Assembly (NCBI GenBank): GCA_963717445.1
Contig: OY970334.1
Span: 2,418,001-2,482,000, forward strand
Direction: 5' to 3'
From: JAGVPT01 sp963717445
GTDB lineage: Bacteria > Bacteroidota > Ignavibacteria > UBA10030 > UBA8401
DNA length: 64,000 nucleotides
Shown here: piece after piece, positions 17,405 to 26,942 of the stretch
Layout of the letters: each line of letters opens with the position of its first letter
How positions within the stretch are numbered: position 1 is the stretch's first letter
Position numbers and translations under genes: made by a program
The notes under the pieces: generated by a model
Told to the model about the DNA's origin: nothing
Seen by the model: only the letters and a program-made list of their open reading frames with translations
The model's database searches: none

Positions 17405-18643
17405 ATGGAAAATATTTATGTTGGATTAGACATCGGTACCACAAAAGTGTGCGCGATCGTCGCATCGCTGAGCGAAAACAACGAGGTCAACATCCTCGGC
17501 ATCGGCAAAAGTAAATCGGAGGGACTGACGCGCGGTGTCATCACGCATATTGAAAAAACAATTGCCTCCATCCAGGCAGCGGTCCGTGAGGCGGAGCTGC
17601 AGTCGGGTGCGAAGATTCAAACGGTCGTAGCGGGAATTGCAGGCGACCACGTGCAGAGCTTTCAAAGCCGCGGAGTTATTGCGATCAGCGGACCGGAACA
17701 GGAAATTACACAAGCCGACGTGGACCGTCTCATCGAAGATACCAAAAAGGTCGCCTTACCGTCCGACAGGAAAATTATTCATGTCATCCCACAGGAATTT
17801 ATTGTTGATGGACAGGACGGTGTGTACGACCCGGTTGGAATGTCCGGCGTACGCATGGAGGCGAACGTTCACATTATTACCGGGCTTATCTCCGCGGCGC
17901 AGAACATTTTGAAGTGCGTCCAGCGAGCCGGTGTTTCGGTAAGCGACATTGTGCTCGAACCGATCGCGTCGAGCGACGCCGTTCTCGACAAAGAAGAAAA
18001 AGAAGTCGGCGTTGCTCTCGTGGATATCGGCGGCGGCACGACCGATCTCGCAGTCTTTGAAGACCGCACAATCCGGCACACGGCAGTCATCGGTATTGCC
18101 GGGAAAAAAGTGACCGATGACATTCGCCGCGGTTTGGGAATTCTTTCGGACCAGGCAGAACAATTGAAAATTACTCACGGCCATGCGCATTTACCTTCTA
18201 TAATGGATAATGAACCGATTACGGTTCCCGGAATCGGCGGCAGGCCGCCGTTGGACATCGACCAGCGGTTATTATGTCAGATTATTCAACCGCGCATGGA
18301 AGAAATTTTGGAGATCGCTGCAATGGAAATCAAACGTTCCGGGTATCAAAAACATTTATCAGCGGGAGTTGTGCTGACGGGCGGGGGCTCTCTTATTAAA
18401 GGAACCGCCGATCTTGCCCGCGAAGTGCTGGGAATGCCGGTCAAGATAGGAATTCCCCAAGGATTTCGCGGCGGCCTCGTTCGTGAAATAGAGAATCCGA
18501 TGTATGCGACCGGCGTCGGGCTTGTGCACCATGCCATCAAACATCGGCAGCGGCCTAATATTGAAAACATTACCAGGATGAAAATGGACGGAAAGTTCCC
18601 GACAATTCTTAAAAGAATGAAGGGGTGGTTCGATGAGTTATGA
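17405..18643 (+). CDS. ftsA: FtsA, actin-like divisome protein
   Basis: FtsA tethers FtsZ to the membrane. The 412-residue protein has the ATPase phosphate-1 motif YVGLDIGTTKVCAIVA at residues 5-20, the SHS2-like 1C region and the GVALVDIGGGTTDLAVF phosphate-2 motif. The adenosine motif V-V-L-T-G-G-G-S and a C-terminal amphipathic membrane-targeting segment (LKRMKGWFDEL) follow. A GGAAG ribosome site precedes the ATG. Confidence 0.95.
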   Translation: MENIYVGLDIGTTKVCAIVASLSENNEVNILGIGKSKSEGLTRGVITHIEKTIASIQAAVREAELQSGAKIQTVVAGIAGDHVQSFQSRGVIAISGPEQEITQADVDRLIEDTKKVALPSDRKIIHVIPQEFIVDGQDGVYDPVGMSGVRMEANVHIITGLISAAQNILKCVQRAGVSVSDIVLEPIASSDAVLDKEEKEVGVALVDIGGGTTDLAVFEDRTIRHTAVIGIAGKKVTDDIRRGLGILSDQAEQLKITHGHAHLPSIMDNEPITVPGIGGRPPLDIDQRLLCQIIQPRMEEILEIAAMEIKRSGYQKHLSAGVVLTGGGSLIKGTADLAREVLGMPVKIGIPQGFRGGLVREIENPMYATGVGLVHHAIKHRQRPNIENITRMKMDGKFPTILKRMKGWFDEL

Positions 18644-18771
18644 GGAGGAGAGAGGATACAGAATACAGAATACAGAATACAGAATGCAGGAGGTGTTCAC
18701 TCCAATTATATTTTAGAATAACTTATTTTTCCAAATATTCTGACTTCTGACTTCTGTATTCTTGCTTTTAG
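18644..18771 (+). repeat. Heptamer array and inverted partner between ftsA and ftsZ
   Basis: Immediately after the ftsA stop, five ACAGAAT-type units at exact 7-bp spacing occupy about 18655-18690. An inverted array of ATTCTGACTTCTG-type units sits at about 18735-18765. The two arms can pair over roughly 28 bases with few mismatches, giving a large hairpin in the ftsA-ftsZ spacer. It is upstream of the ftsZ ribosome site and could affect the ftsA/ftsZ expression ratio (inference). Confidence 0.75.
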
Positions 18772-18865
18772 ATATCAACAAAAAGTTATCTAACGAGCAA
18801 TATTGATAAAGAAGAAACCGAAATTATTAACATCACACATCACTCACTAAACACAAAGGAGTACC

Positions 18866-20041
18866 ATGATAGAACTTGACAACCCCAAAGACGGCGGCGC
18901 GAAGATCCGTGTAGTGGGAGTTGGCGGCGGCGGGAGCAACGCGATTGTCAGCATGATTGACAAAGGGCTCAGCGGCGTCGATTTTATTTGTATCAATACC
19001 GATACACAGGCTCTTGAGAGAACCAACTCTCCGAACAAGATTCAGATTGGAAAGAATCTTACGCGGGGACTCGGCGCCGGTGCGGACCCGAGCATCGGGC
19101 ATCGTGCGGCTGAAGAAGACCGCGAAGAAATTGCGCGGGCTCTCGCCGGCAGCGACATGGTGTTCATTACCGCCGGCATGGGAGGCGGTACCGGTACCGG
19201 TGGTGGTCCAGTTGTGGCGAATATTGCGAAGAGCCTCGGTGCGCTCGTCGTGGGTATTGTAACAAAGCCGTTCAATTGCGAGGGGAAGAAGCGATTAACG
19301 CAGGCGGAATACGGCCTCGAAGAATTGAAAAAACAAGTCGACACGCTCATCGTTATTCCGAATCAAAAACTTCTTTCGATCGTGGAGAAAACGACGCCCC
19401 TTGAAGAGGCTTTTGAAATTTGCAACCGTGTTCTTCACAATGCAACACGCGGCATCTCGGAATTGATCACCGTTCCCGGTCTGATCAATCTCGATTTTGC
19501 CGATGTCCGGACAATCATGCGAGAAATGGGGGATGCTTTGATGGGATCCGGAGTTGCAACGGGAGAGAACAGGGCTGTCGAAGCCGCGAACGCTGCAATT
19601 TCAAGCCCCTTGCTCGAAGGTGTATCGATCGCGGGGGCACAAGGCGTTCTCGTCAACATCACAGGCGGAAAAAATTTGTCGCTGGTTGAAGTCGATGAGG
19701 CTACGAGCATCATCCATGAAGCTGCCGGCGATGACGCTAACGTTATTCTCGGCGCAGTGATTGACGAATCGATGACTGAAGAGCTGATGGTTACCGTGAT
19801 CGCGACAGGTTTCAACAGGAAGGGATCTGTTGCTTCACGCCCGTCGAAAAATGTCCGTGTGCTCGACCATATTCCAACGGGAGTTCAGGATTTGAAGAAA
19901 ATGGACGAGCCGGCATACATCCGTAAGGGGTTCCAAATTCCTACATCGACAATGCCGGCAAACGAATCCCGTTTTTCACAGTCGACGGCCGACCATAACG
20001 ATACCGACAAACCTGCATTCTTACGTAAAATAATGGATTGA
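18866..20041 (+). CDS. ftsZ: FtsZ, tubulin-like division GTPase
   Basis: FtsZ forms the Z ring. The 391-residue protein has the G-box GMGGGTGTGGGPVV (about 107-120), an N-terminal VVGVGGGGSNAI phosphate loop and the T7-loop region NLDFADVRTIM. The conserved C-terminal peptide is KPAFLRKIMD, which binds FtsA. A clean AAAGGAG site precedes the ATG. It is the last gene of the cluster and is followed by a strong hairpin. Confidence 0.97.
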   Translation: MIELDNPKDGGAKIRVVGVGGGGSNAIVSMIDKGLSGVDFICINTDTQALERTNSPNKIQIGKNLTRGLGAGADPSIGHRAAEEDREEIARALAGSDMVFITAGMGGGTGTGGGPVVANIAKSLGALVVGIVTKPFNCEGKKRLTQAEYGLEELKKQVDTLIVIPNQKLLSIVEKTTPLEEAFEICNRVLHNATRGISELITVPGLINLDFADVRTIMREMGDALMGSGVATGENRAVEAANAAISSPLLEGVSIAGAQGVLVNITGGKNLSLVEVDEATSIIHEAAGDDANVILGAVIDESMTEELMVTVIATGFNRKGSVASRPSKNVRVLDHIPTGVQDLKKMDEPAYIRKGFQIPTSTMPANESRFSQSTADHNDTDKPAFLRKIMD

Positions 20042-20065
20042 TGTTTTTGTGAGTGATGTGATGAG

Positions 20066-20104
20066 ACGTCCCGTTCGGCCGAATAGGCTGAACGGGACGT
20101 TTAT
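20066..20104 (+). terminator. Hairpin after ftsZ
   Basis: ACGTCCCGTTC (20066-20076) and GAACGGGACGT (20090-20100) form a perfect 11-bp stem with a 13-nt loop, followed by a weak T-rich tail (TTTATGTTTAT). It lies 25 nt after the ftsZ stop and probably ends the dcw transcript, although the T tract is short. Confidence 0.7.
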
Positions 20105-20121
20105 GTTTATAGTCGTAAGTG

Positions 20122-20198
20122 GATGTCGGACACCTTATCCGGGAAATTGCGAAATGGTGAAATATTTGATAGCGTGAATCAAGAATGTGTCCGACATC
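20122..20198 (+). repeat. REPIN-like element, copy A
   Basis: GATGTCGGACAC (20122-20133) is repeated in perfect inversion at 20187-20198, and the 77-bp unit sits between the ftsZ terminator and the next gene. Its right end, AATCAAGAA followed by GTGTCCGACATCT one base later, is nearly identical to that of copy B at 31673, so the two are homologous elements and not independent hairpins. Confidence 0.8.
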
Positions 20199-20259
20199 TA
20201 TCCAGACCCAAACTGCTTTCTTCCTTGCTTCTCCCTTCCCGATTCGATAAATTTTCTTT

Positions 20260-20931
20260 ATGAAAAATATCATCCTTGGCATTCTCTGCGCCATGGCGGT
20301 TTGTAAAGCCGTCGAGGCACAGCCGAAACGCATCGAATCTCAATTTCGCATCGCCCGTCTTAAATATTCGGGTGGAGGAGATTGGTACAACGGTCCCACC
20401 GAAGAAGTGAACCTCCTCACGTTTGTCAAGCAAAACGCAGGCATCGACACCGACCCCACGTACGAATTCACCGAAATTTCGGATGATAAATTTTTTTCGT
20501 ATCCCTTTGTGTTCATGACGGGACACGGCGGTATCATTTTTTCAGATTACGAAGTGAAACGACTGCGTACGTATCTTGAACACGGTGGCTTTCTCTACGC
20601 CGACGACGACTACGGAATGGACAAAGCATTTCGAAGGGAAATCAAGAAAGTGTTTCCCGATGAGGATCTTGTCGAGCTTCCCTTTTCGTACGGATTGTAT
20701 CACTGTTTTTATGAATTCCCCAACGGTGTTCCGAAAACCCATGAACACAACGGCAAACCGCCGCAAGGGTTCGGGATTTTCTATAAGGGACGGCTTGTTG
20801 TGTATTACACCTACGAATCGAATCCGAGCGACGGCTGGGACGATCCGGATGTGCACGGCGATCCGGAAGCGAAAAGACAGGAAGCGCTCCGGTTTGGGAC
20901 CAATTTGCTTGTTTGGGTGTTGACGCAGTAA
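20260..20931 (+). CDS. DUF4159-family exported protein
   Basis: The 223-residue protein has a signal peptide (about 1-20) followed by a single DUF4159 domain: FRIARLKYSGGGDWYNGPTE, F-M-T-G-H-G-G, G-G-F-L-Y-A-D-D-D-Y-G and L-P-F-S-Y-G-L-Y-H. The family is a class-I-glutamine-amidotransferase-like fold of unknown function. In related bacteria it sits near DUF4175, DUF58 and MoxR genes. Here the DUF4175 gene is immediately downstream, supporting a shared envelope function. Confidence 0.85.
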   Translation: MKNIILGILCAMAVCKAVEAQPKRIESQFRIARLKYSGGGDWYNGPTEEVNLLTFVKQNAGIDTDPTYEFTEISDDKFFSYPFVFMTGHGGIIFSDYEVKRLRTYLEHGGFLYADDDYGMDKAFRREIKKVFPDEDLVELPFSYGLYHCFYEFPNGVPKTHEHNGKPPQGFGIFYKGRLVVYYTYESNPSDGWDDPDVHGDPEAKRQEALRFGTNLLVWVLTQ

Positions 20932-20971
20932 AAAGTGAAAAGTTAAAAGTGAGAAGTGAAAAGTAAAAAAC
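20932..20971 (+). repeat. Short heptamer array after the DUF4159 gene
   Basis: Beginning at the stop codon, five to six units of AAAAGTG/AAAAGTT/AGAAGTG/AAAAGTA follow each other at exact 7-bp steps. There is no visible inverted partner. Confidence 0.65.
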
Positions 20972-21021
20972 CGGGAAAAAGGTTTTAGGTTTTTGGGGTG
21001 AGATTATGGCAGTGACAAAAA

Positions 21022-24000
21022 ATGGATAATAGTATAAACCATAGCACACCAATATATACAGAAATGCGCCGGCGACTTGCCGACGTTCGGTCACGTTTTT
21101 ATAAAGAAAGAACTGTGTATGGATCTCTTCTTAACGCGGGTCTGATTTTAGGCTCGCTGGCCGTCATGTCAGCGGCTGAGGCGTTGTTCAACGGAAGTAT
21201 TTTTTTTAGAACAACTATTTTCCTTACAGCAACTGCAGGCATTCTCGTCGTCGCCGGATTGCTCGTTGCGTTGCCGGCATTACAGTGGAAGAACATCCTA
21301 AAGGGCTTGTCGGAAAAGGAAGTCGCAGCCCGAGTGGGTGAGCAGTTCCCCGAAATCAAGGACCGTTTGTGGAACATCCTGGATATTTTTGAAGAGCAAT
21401 ATGCGGCTGAGAACACCACCGATAGTTTTCATCCGAATTATTCGCCGGAACTTATCGACGCGTCATTTGTCGATTTACAAAAAGCCGCCGCTCACATTCG
21501 TTTTACTGATGTTGTGTCGTTTAGGGCGGTTCGTAAGGCCGGAAAAAACGTTGCGGTTGCCGCTGCCTCTTTCGTTCTCATATTTTCCATCCCGCAACTT
21601 GATTTGCTTCCCGCAGCGTACCGCCTCCTTCATTTCTCCACAGAGTTTCGTTTGCCGCCGGCATTCACATTTCTTGTCCGCCCCGGCAATGTGGAGATTG
21701 TCAGGGGTGAATCGGTGCCGGTGTCAGTATCTCTTGTTGCGAATGGCGAATCGACAGCCGGTCTTCATCGTTCCCTTCCCGGAAGAATTACGCTTTCGGT
21801 TCGACAGGCAGATATGTCTTCGGACGAACAATTCGACCTCCAGGCTGATTCATCGGGGCAATTTCATTATATGCTTACCTCCATCAGACAATCCGCAGAA
21901 TATTATGCGGAGTCTGAAGGAATCCAAAGTTCCAGGTATACGATCAGTATGATCGACAGACCGGTTGTTCGGTCGCTCAAGGTTCATCTCATCCCGCCAG
22001 CATATTCTCGTCTTCCACAACAATCGCTCGATGAAAATATCGGTGATGTGCTCGCGTTGCCGGGGACAACGATATACTGGCACATCGATGCAAACAAACC
22101 GGTGCGGCGTGCGGCACTGGTTTTCAACGACGATAGGGAGCTGGTTCTTGAAAATCGCGAGAGCACTTTTGTCGGGCAATCCATTCTCCACCGCCAAGCG
22201 ACCTATCATGTCAAGCTTGAAGATGATGACGGTTTCACTAACGCCGACCCGATCGAATACAAACTTGATGCAACGGTCGACGAATCACCCACGGTCGCCA
22301 TAACATATCCCGGCAAAAATATCGACGTCGTCGACAAAATGCAGTTACCGCTGCAAATGAAAATCCATGACGATTTCGGGTTCACATCGTTGAAGCTTGC
22401 ATACCGGCTTGTTCATTCGCGGTATGAGCAACCGGATAGCAATTTTTCATTTATTTCCATTCCACTCGAAGGCGACGGCAAATCCTCCTCCGATGCAGAT
22501 ATCGATTTCTCGTGGGACATCTCCCCGATGAGCCTTGTTCCGGAGGATGTCGTGGATTACCATGCAGAAGTGTTCGACAACGATAATGTTTCCGGACCCA
22601 AGAAAGGGGTCAGCGAATCGTATTTGCTCCGCCTTCCATCGCTCGATGAAGTGTTCGCCGATGCCGACCGGAGTCAGAATGACGAAATCGAGAAATTGGA
22701 TAAATCCCTTGATGAAGAAAAAGACTTGAAAAAAGACCTCAACGAGATTTCGCAGGAGCTGAAGAAAAATCAACCGCTCGATTGGCAGAAACAAAAAAAG
22801 GCCGAAGAGACGTTGAAGCGGTACCAGGAGCTGACAAAGGATATCGACGAAGTGAGCAAGTCGGTCGATACGATGACACAAGCAATGCAGAAGAACAATA
22901 TTCTTTCGACGGAAACGCTGCAAAAGTACACGGAGCTTCAACAACTCATGCAACAAATCAATTCGCCTGAATTTCAGGAAGCGATGAAACGGATGCAGGA
23001 AGCTATGCAGAATGTTTCGCCGGACCAACTGCGACAGGCCATGCAGCAGATGCAATTTTCGGAAGAAGCATTCCGCCAGAGCATCGAAAGAACGATGGAG
23101 CTGCTCAAACGTATTCAGGTCGAGCAAAAAATGGATGAGATGGTGAAGCGCGCAAACGAGCTTCAGAAACAACAAGAAGATTTACAAAAGGAAACCGCTG
23201 AAGCTTCCCCATCCGACAAGCAAAAAGCGGAAGAACTCGCCCGAAAACAGGAGGACATCAACAAGCAATTAGCGGATCTCCAACAAGAACTGACAGAGCT
23301 GCGGAAAAAGATGGAAGAATTTCCCCAGGAAATGCCGATGAAGGCGTTGGACAAAGCCGAGGAAGCCGCGCATGATAGTGCAATGGAGCAATCGATGCAG
23401 CAAAGCTCACAGGAACTTCACCGGCAACAGCAACATCAGGCGCTTCAATCACAGGAAAAAGCGAGCAAAGCGATGCAGCAGATGTCCAAGCGATTGTCGG
23501 AAATGCAGGAAGAGATGCTGAGCAACGAAACGAACGAGGCGATGAACACGCTGCGGAAAGCGATGCAAGATTTTCTGGATATTTCTCAGGAGCAAGAGGA
23601 TTTGAAAAACCAATCCCGGTCGCTTGCGCCGAATTCAGAACAATTCCGGGAGAACGCAGAGAAGCAATTGAATTTGCAGAGTGATCTTGCAAACGTTGCA
23701 AACAATTTAGTCGCGCTCAGCCAAAAATCGTTTGTCGTAACATCGGACATGGGGATGACGGTTGGGAAGGCGATGGGAGATATGGCACAGGCCATGAACG
23801 GGCTCGAACGGCGCAACGGCCAATTTGCAAGCGCGGAACAAACTGATGCGATGGCAGCGCTGAACAAAGCGGCATCGCTTGCAGAATCGTCAATGGATGC
23901 CATGCAACAAGGCGGTCAAGGGGGAGCAGGCGGGTCTCTGTTGCAGCAATTGCGGCGAATGGCGGGCCAGCAGGAAAGCATCAATCTGCAAACCGAACAG

Positions 24001-24474
24001 CTTTCTCAAGGAGGAGGATTATCGCAGGAACAGCTTCAAGAAATGGGGAGGCTGGCGAACCAGCAGGAGGCAGTACGAAAATCGATGGAGCAACTTAATA
24101 AAGAAGCGCAAGAGAGCCAGGATAGAAACAGAATTTTGGGAGACCTCCAGAAAATTGCCGACGAGATGAAAGAAGTCGTTGAAAATCTCCAGCAGAACAA
24201 CGTTAATCCGAACACCATTAAGCAACAGCAAAGAATTTTGTCCCGCATGCTTGACGCTCAGACTTCCATGCGCGAACGAGACTATGAACAGCGCCGGACG
24301 TCGATAGCCGGCGCAACACCGGTACGGCAAAGTCCAGAAGAGCTCCGTGATGAATCTGACCAAAGCCAGCTTCGGCGCGATCTCTTGAAAGCGATGGAGG
24401 AAGGGTACTCGAAAGATTACCAGGACTTGATCCGCAACTATTATGACGCGTTGGATAAAACGCAGGTGAAATGA
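21022..24474 (+). CDS. DUF4175-family large membrane/coiled-coil protein
   Basis: The 1150-residue protein has two N-terminal membrane helices (about 32-54 and 60-82) and a third hydrophobic segment near residues 175-195. A long extracytoplasmic beta-rich region (about 200-560) follows, with the DUF4175 features F-R-L-P-P-A-F-T-F-L-V-R-P and V-H-L-I-P-P-A-Y-S-R. From about 570 to the end it is a Gln/Glu/Met-rich coiled coil with a short Gly-rich interruption near residue 970. The family function is unknown and an envelope-spanning structural role is inference. It pairs with the upstream DUF4159 gene. Confidence 0.85.
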   Translation: MDNSINHSTPIYTEMRRRLADVRSRFYKERTVYGSLLNAGLILGSLAVMSAAEALFNGSIFFRTTIFLTATAGILVVAGLLVALPALQWKNILKGLSEKEVAARVGEQFPEIKDRLWNILDIFEEQYAAENTTDSFHPNYSPELIDASFVDLQKAAAHIRFTDVVSFRAVRKAGKNVAVAAASFVLIFSIPQLDLLPAAYRLLHFSTEFRLPPAFTFLVRPGNVEIVRGESVPVSVSLVANGESTAGLHRSLPGRITLSVRQADMSSDEQFDLQADSSGQFHYMLTSIRQSAEYYAESEGIQSSRYTISMIDRPVVRSLKVHLIPPAYSRLPQQSLDENIGDVLALPGTTIYWHIDANKPVRRAALVFNDDRELVLENRESTFVGQSILHRQATYHVKLEDDDGFTNADPIEYKLDATVDESPTVAITYPGKNIDVVDKMQLPLQMKIHDDFGFTSLKLAYRLVHSRYEQPDSNFSFISIPLEGDGKSSSDADIDFSWDISPMSLVPEDVVDYHAEVFDNDNVSGPKKGVSESYLLRLPSLDEVFADADRSQNDEIEKLDKSLDEEKDLKKDLNEISQELKKNQPLDWQKQKKAEETLKRYQELTKDIDEVSKSVDTMTQAMQKNNILSTETLQKYTELQQLMQQINSPEFQEAMKRMQEAMQNVSPDQLRQAMQQMQFSEEAFRQSIERTMELLKRIQVEQKMDEMVKRANELQKQQEDLQKETAEASPSDKQKAEELARKQEDINKQLADLQQELTELRKKMEEFPQEMPMKALDKAEEAAHDSAMEQSMQQSSQELHRQQQHQALQSQEKASKAMQQMSKRLSEMQEEMLSNETNEAMNTLRKAMQDFLDISQEQEDLKNQSRSLAPNSEQFRENAEKQLNLQSDLANVANNLVALSQKSFVVTSDMGMTVGKAMGDMAQAMNGLERRNGQFASAEQTDAMAALNKAASLAESSMDAMQQGGQGGAGGSLLQQLRRMAGQQESINLQTEQLSQGGGLSQEQLQEMGRLANQQEAVRKSMEQLNKEAQESQDRNRILGDLQKIADEMKEVVENLQQNNVNPNTIKQQQRILSRMLDAQTSMRERDYEQRRTSIAGATPVRQSPEELRDESDQSQLRRDLLKAMEEGYSKDYQDLIRNYYDALDKTQVK

Positions 24475-24484
24475 TGTGTGCTTT

Positions 24485-24505
24485 GTCAAGGTTGGGAACC
24501 TTGAC
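24485..24505 (+). repeat. Perfect 9-bp palindrome, copy 1
   Basis: GTCAAGGTT and AACCTTGAC are separated by 3 nt, 11 nt after the DUF4175 stop. The same arms and the same loop length recur at 32167-32187. A hairpin terminator is possible, but there is no T tract. Confidence 0.7.
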
Positions 24506-24695
24506 GAAGCTGATGGAACGTTTGCCGCCCAAATCGGGTTTAGATGCCAGAATCATCTCTTGTTTTTCCCGTTTTCAACAGTATAACACAAACCTGTTCA
24601 TAACAGAGATTGTCGTTGTTAAACTTCGGACGACTATGAGAAGTTGATAGATTGAAATGAAGCTGTAAGGAGATGGAAACAGAACACTTGACAAA

Positions 24696-26570
24696 ATGGC
24701 AAAAAACAAATCTTTGATGAACAAGCTTCCTGCCTTTGATACATTGCGGTCGAAGCCCCAAACCTCACATAGTGATGGAAAAGAAAAGGATTACAGAAAA
24801 CACCTGCTGAAAATTGCATCGCTTGCCGTTGCCATCGCGATCTGTGCAAGTTGCATCGCGAAGCTTCTCGTTCTCCTCATTAATTTTTTTACAAACGTCT
24901 CATTTCACGGTACATTTTCCGCGGTAAATGCAAGCCCTGCGGACAACACCCTTGGTCTGTTTGTTGTTGCAATCCCCGTTCTCGGAGGAATTGTTGTTGG
25001 ACTCATGGCTTTTTACGGATCGAAAGCCATCAGAGGCCATGGAATTCCGGAAGCAATGGAACAGGTGCTCACCAACCAAAGCAAGATTCATCCCATCGTG
25101 ACAATTCTAAAGCCGATTTCGTCTGCCATCTCAATTGGAACAGGCGGGCCGTTCGGTGCGGAAGGCCCTATCATCGCGACAGGCGGAGCTTTAGGATCGA
25201 ACATCGGGCAGTTGTTTGAAATTACAGCCGACGAGCGGAAGATTTTGTTGGCAGCAGGAGCTGCGGCAGGTATGGCAGCTATTTTTGGAAGCCCAATCGC
25301 CGCTATTTTTCTTGCTATCGAACTCCTTCTTTTTGAGTTTTCACCCCGGTCGATCATTCCTGTTGCACTGGCTTGCATCATAGGAGGGATCGGACATGTT
25401 TTCTTTTTTGATGCCGGTCCGATTTTCCCAATGAAGAATTTTGAACAACCTCCCACTCTTACGGCAATTTCAGTGTACGCTGTTTTAGGAACTGTGATAG
25501 GAATATTCTCTGTTTTTGTGACTAAAATAGTTTATTTCGTTGAAGACTTCTTTGAGAAGCTCCCTATTCACTGGATGTGGTGGCCGGCGCTTGGGGGAAT
25601 TGTCGTAGGCGTCATCGGCTATTTTGCACCACGGACTCTGGGAGTCGGCTATTACAATATACAGGATATTCTCGCCGGCAATTTACCCGTGCAGATGTTA
25701 TTGACGTTGTGTCTCTTGAAATTTGTTTCATGGGCAATCGCTCTCGGCAGTGGAACATCGGGAGGGACACTTGCCCCGTTGTTTACGATCGGGGGAACTG
25801 CAGGCGCGTTGCTCGGAGCGATATTGCTCCACTTTTTTCCAGCCTCGGGGATTACCGTTCCCCTGGCGGGTCTTGTAGGAATGTCGGCAATGTTTGCCGG
25901 GGCCTCACGGGCGGTGATGACATCTATTATTTTTGCGCTTGAGACAACGGGGCAATTCAATTCTTTTCTTCCGATTCTAGCGTCATGCACAACAGCCTAT
26001 TTTGTTTCATACATGGTAATGGAAAATACAATCATGACGGAAAAAATTGCTCGAAGGGGAATCAAAGCGCCTCATTCTTACGAACCCGATGCGCTGGTAG
26101 AGACGAGAGTCGAGCAAGTGATGAAAGAAACGCTTGTTGTGAACGAGGAAAAAAAGATCGGGGAAATCCATGACCACTTTAATAAGAGGGCGGCGGAAAA
26201 TGAATACGTTATTATTATCAACAAAGGAAAAAAAGTGAAGGGAGTGATCAATTCTTCGGCCATCGTCAACTCTCCGGCCAATTCAAACCTTCCAATCGGA
26301 TCGTTAGTCGGAAATAAAAGCTTTTCTATTGTCGCCGATAAAAGCCTGCGGACTGCGGTTGAGATGATGTTGGGCAAAGGGGTCGATGTGCTCTCCGTGA
26401 TTTCGAAAAACGGCGAAACTGTGGGAGTACTATCCTACAAAGACATTTTATCGGTTTATAGGGATAAGTTCGCTGAGAAAGAGCGAAGAGATCGAAATTT
26501 CTCGCTCAGGCACCGGGGATTAACAATGCTCTCCCGTGCTCGTGGAATGATGTCAAAAACCAAAGCGTAA
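24696..26570 (+). CDS. CLC-family chloride channel/antiporter with CBS pair
   Basis: The 624-residue protein has the CLC membrane core (about 45-450) with the anion-selectivity motifs GTGGPFGAEGP (containing the gating glutamate) and GSGTSGGTLAPLF. Two CBS domains follow (about 470-530 and 545-595), which in the family bind adenine nucleotides and modulate gating. Whether it is a Cl-/H+ exchanger or a channel cannot be settled from the motifs alone. The N-terminus carries about 40 soluble residues. Confidence 0.92.
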   Translation: MAKNKSLMNKLPAFDTLRSKPQTSHSDGKEKDYRKHLLKIASLAVAIAICASCIAKLLVLLINFFTNVSFHGTFSAVNASPADNTLGLFVVAIPVLGGIVVGLMAFYGSKAIRGHGIPEAMEQVLTNQSKIHPIVTILKPISSAISIGTGGPFGAEGPIIATGGALGSNIGQLFEITADERKILLAAGAAAGMAAIFGSPIAAIFLAIELLLFEFSPRSIIPVALACIIGGIGHVFFFDAGPIFPMKNFEQPPTLTAISVYAVLGTVIGIFSVFVTKIVYFVEDFFEKLPIHWMWWPALGGIVVGVIGYFAPRTLGVGYYNIQDILAGNLPVQMLLTLCLLKFVSWAIALGSGTSGGTLAPLFTIGGTAGALLGAILLHFFPASGITVPLAGLVGMSAMFAGASRAVMTSIIFALETTGQFNSFLPILASCTTAYFVSYMVMENTIMTEKIARRGIKAPHSYEPDALVETRVEQVMKETLVVNEEKKIGEIHDHFNKRAAENEYVIIINKGKKVKGVINSSAIVNSPANSNLPIGSLVGNKSFSIVADKSLRTAVEMMLGKGVDVLSVISKNGETVGVLSYKDILSVYRDKFAEKERRDRNFSLRHRGLTMLSRARGMMSKTKA

Positions 26571-26575
26571 ATGTA

Positions 26576-26737
26576 GAAGCCGCCTCAAAAATGGTTGGCA
26601 TAATGAACAGTCACCCTGAGCGCAGTCGAAGGGTGACAAAAATGAAGGAAACATGCTTCGACTTTGTTCCGCTTTTGCATGCCGCGAAAGCGGAACTTCG
26701 CTCAGCATGACTCATTATCTATTTTTGAGATGGTTTC
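26576..26737 (+). repeat. MITE-like element with 19-bp terminal inverted repeats
   Basis: A left end GAAGCCGCCTCAAAAATGG (26576-26594) and the reverse complement of the right end, GAAACCATCTCAAAAATAG (26719-26737), agree at 15 of 19 positions. TA dinucleotides flank both ends, compatible with a TA target duplication. Inside are a GTCACCCT/AGGGTGAC hairpin (26610-26637) and a GCTGAGCGAAGTTCCGCTT-type palindrome. The remaining 205 bp to the next gene show no convincing gene. Confidence 0.65.
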
Positions 26738-26942
26738 TAATAAGCATTGCAGTCAATGCTCTTTGTATTTGAACTGTGATCCCGCCCGTGCGGTTGTACT
26801 CGACCATGGGAGATCGAACGCCTTTTTTACTTTGTTGCAAAATTACCGTCAATCGTTTGTTGCCTTACGCGCAGCCCGATGAATTTGTTTGAGGCTGATT
26901 CATTACGCAAAACTGTTTCCAATTACTAAACCGAGGTAACCT

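Noticed and set aside
22447..23175. Minus-strand 242-codon ORF within DUF4175
   Set aside because: It is the complement of the Gln/Glu-rich coiled coil, giving a Leu/Phe-rich low-complexity shadow.
26664..26882. 72-codon + strand ORF in the spacer before the desaturase
   Set aside because: It begins inside the MITE-like repeat, lacks a ribosome site and has no protein-like pattern.
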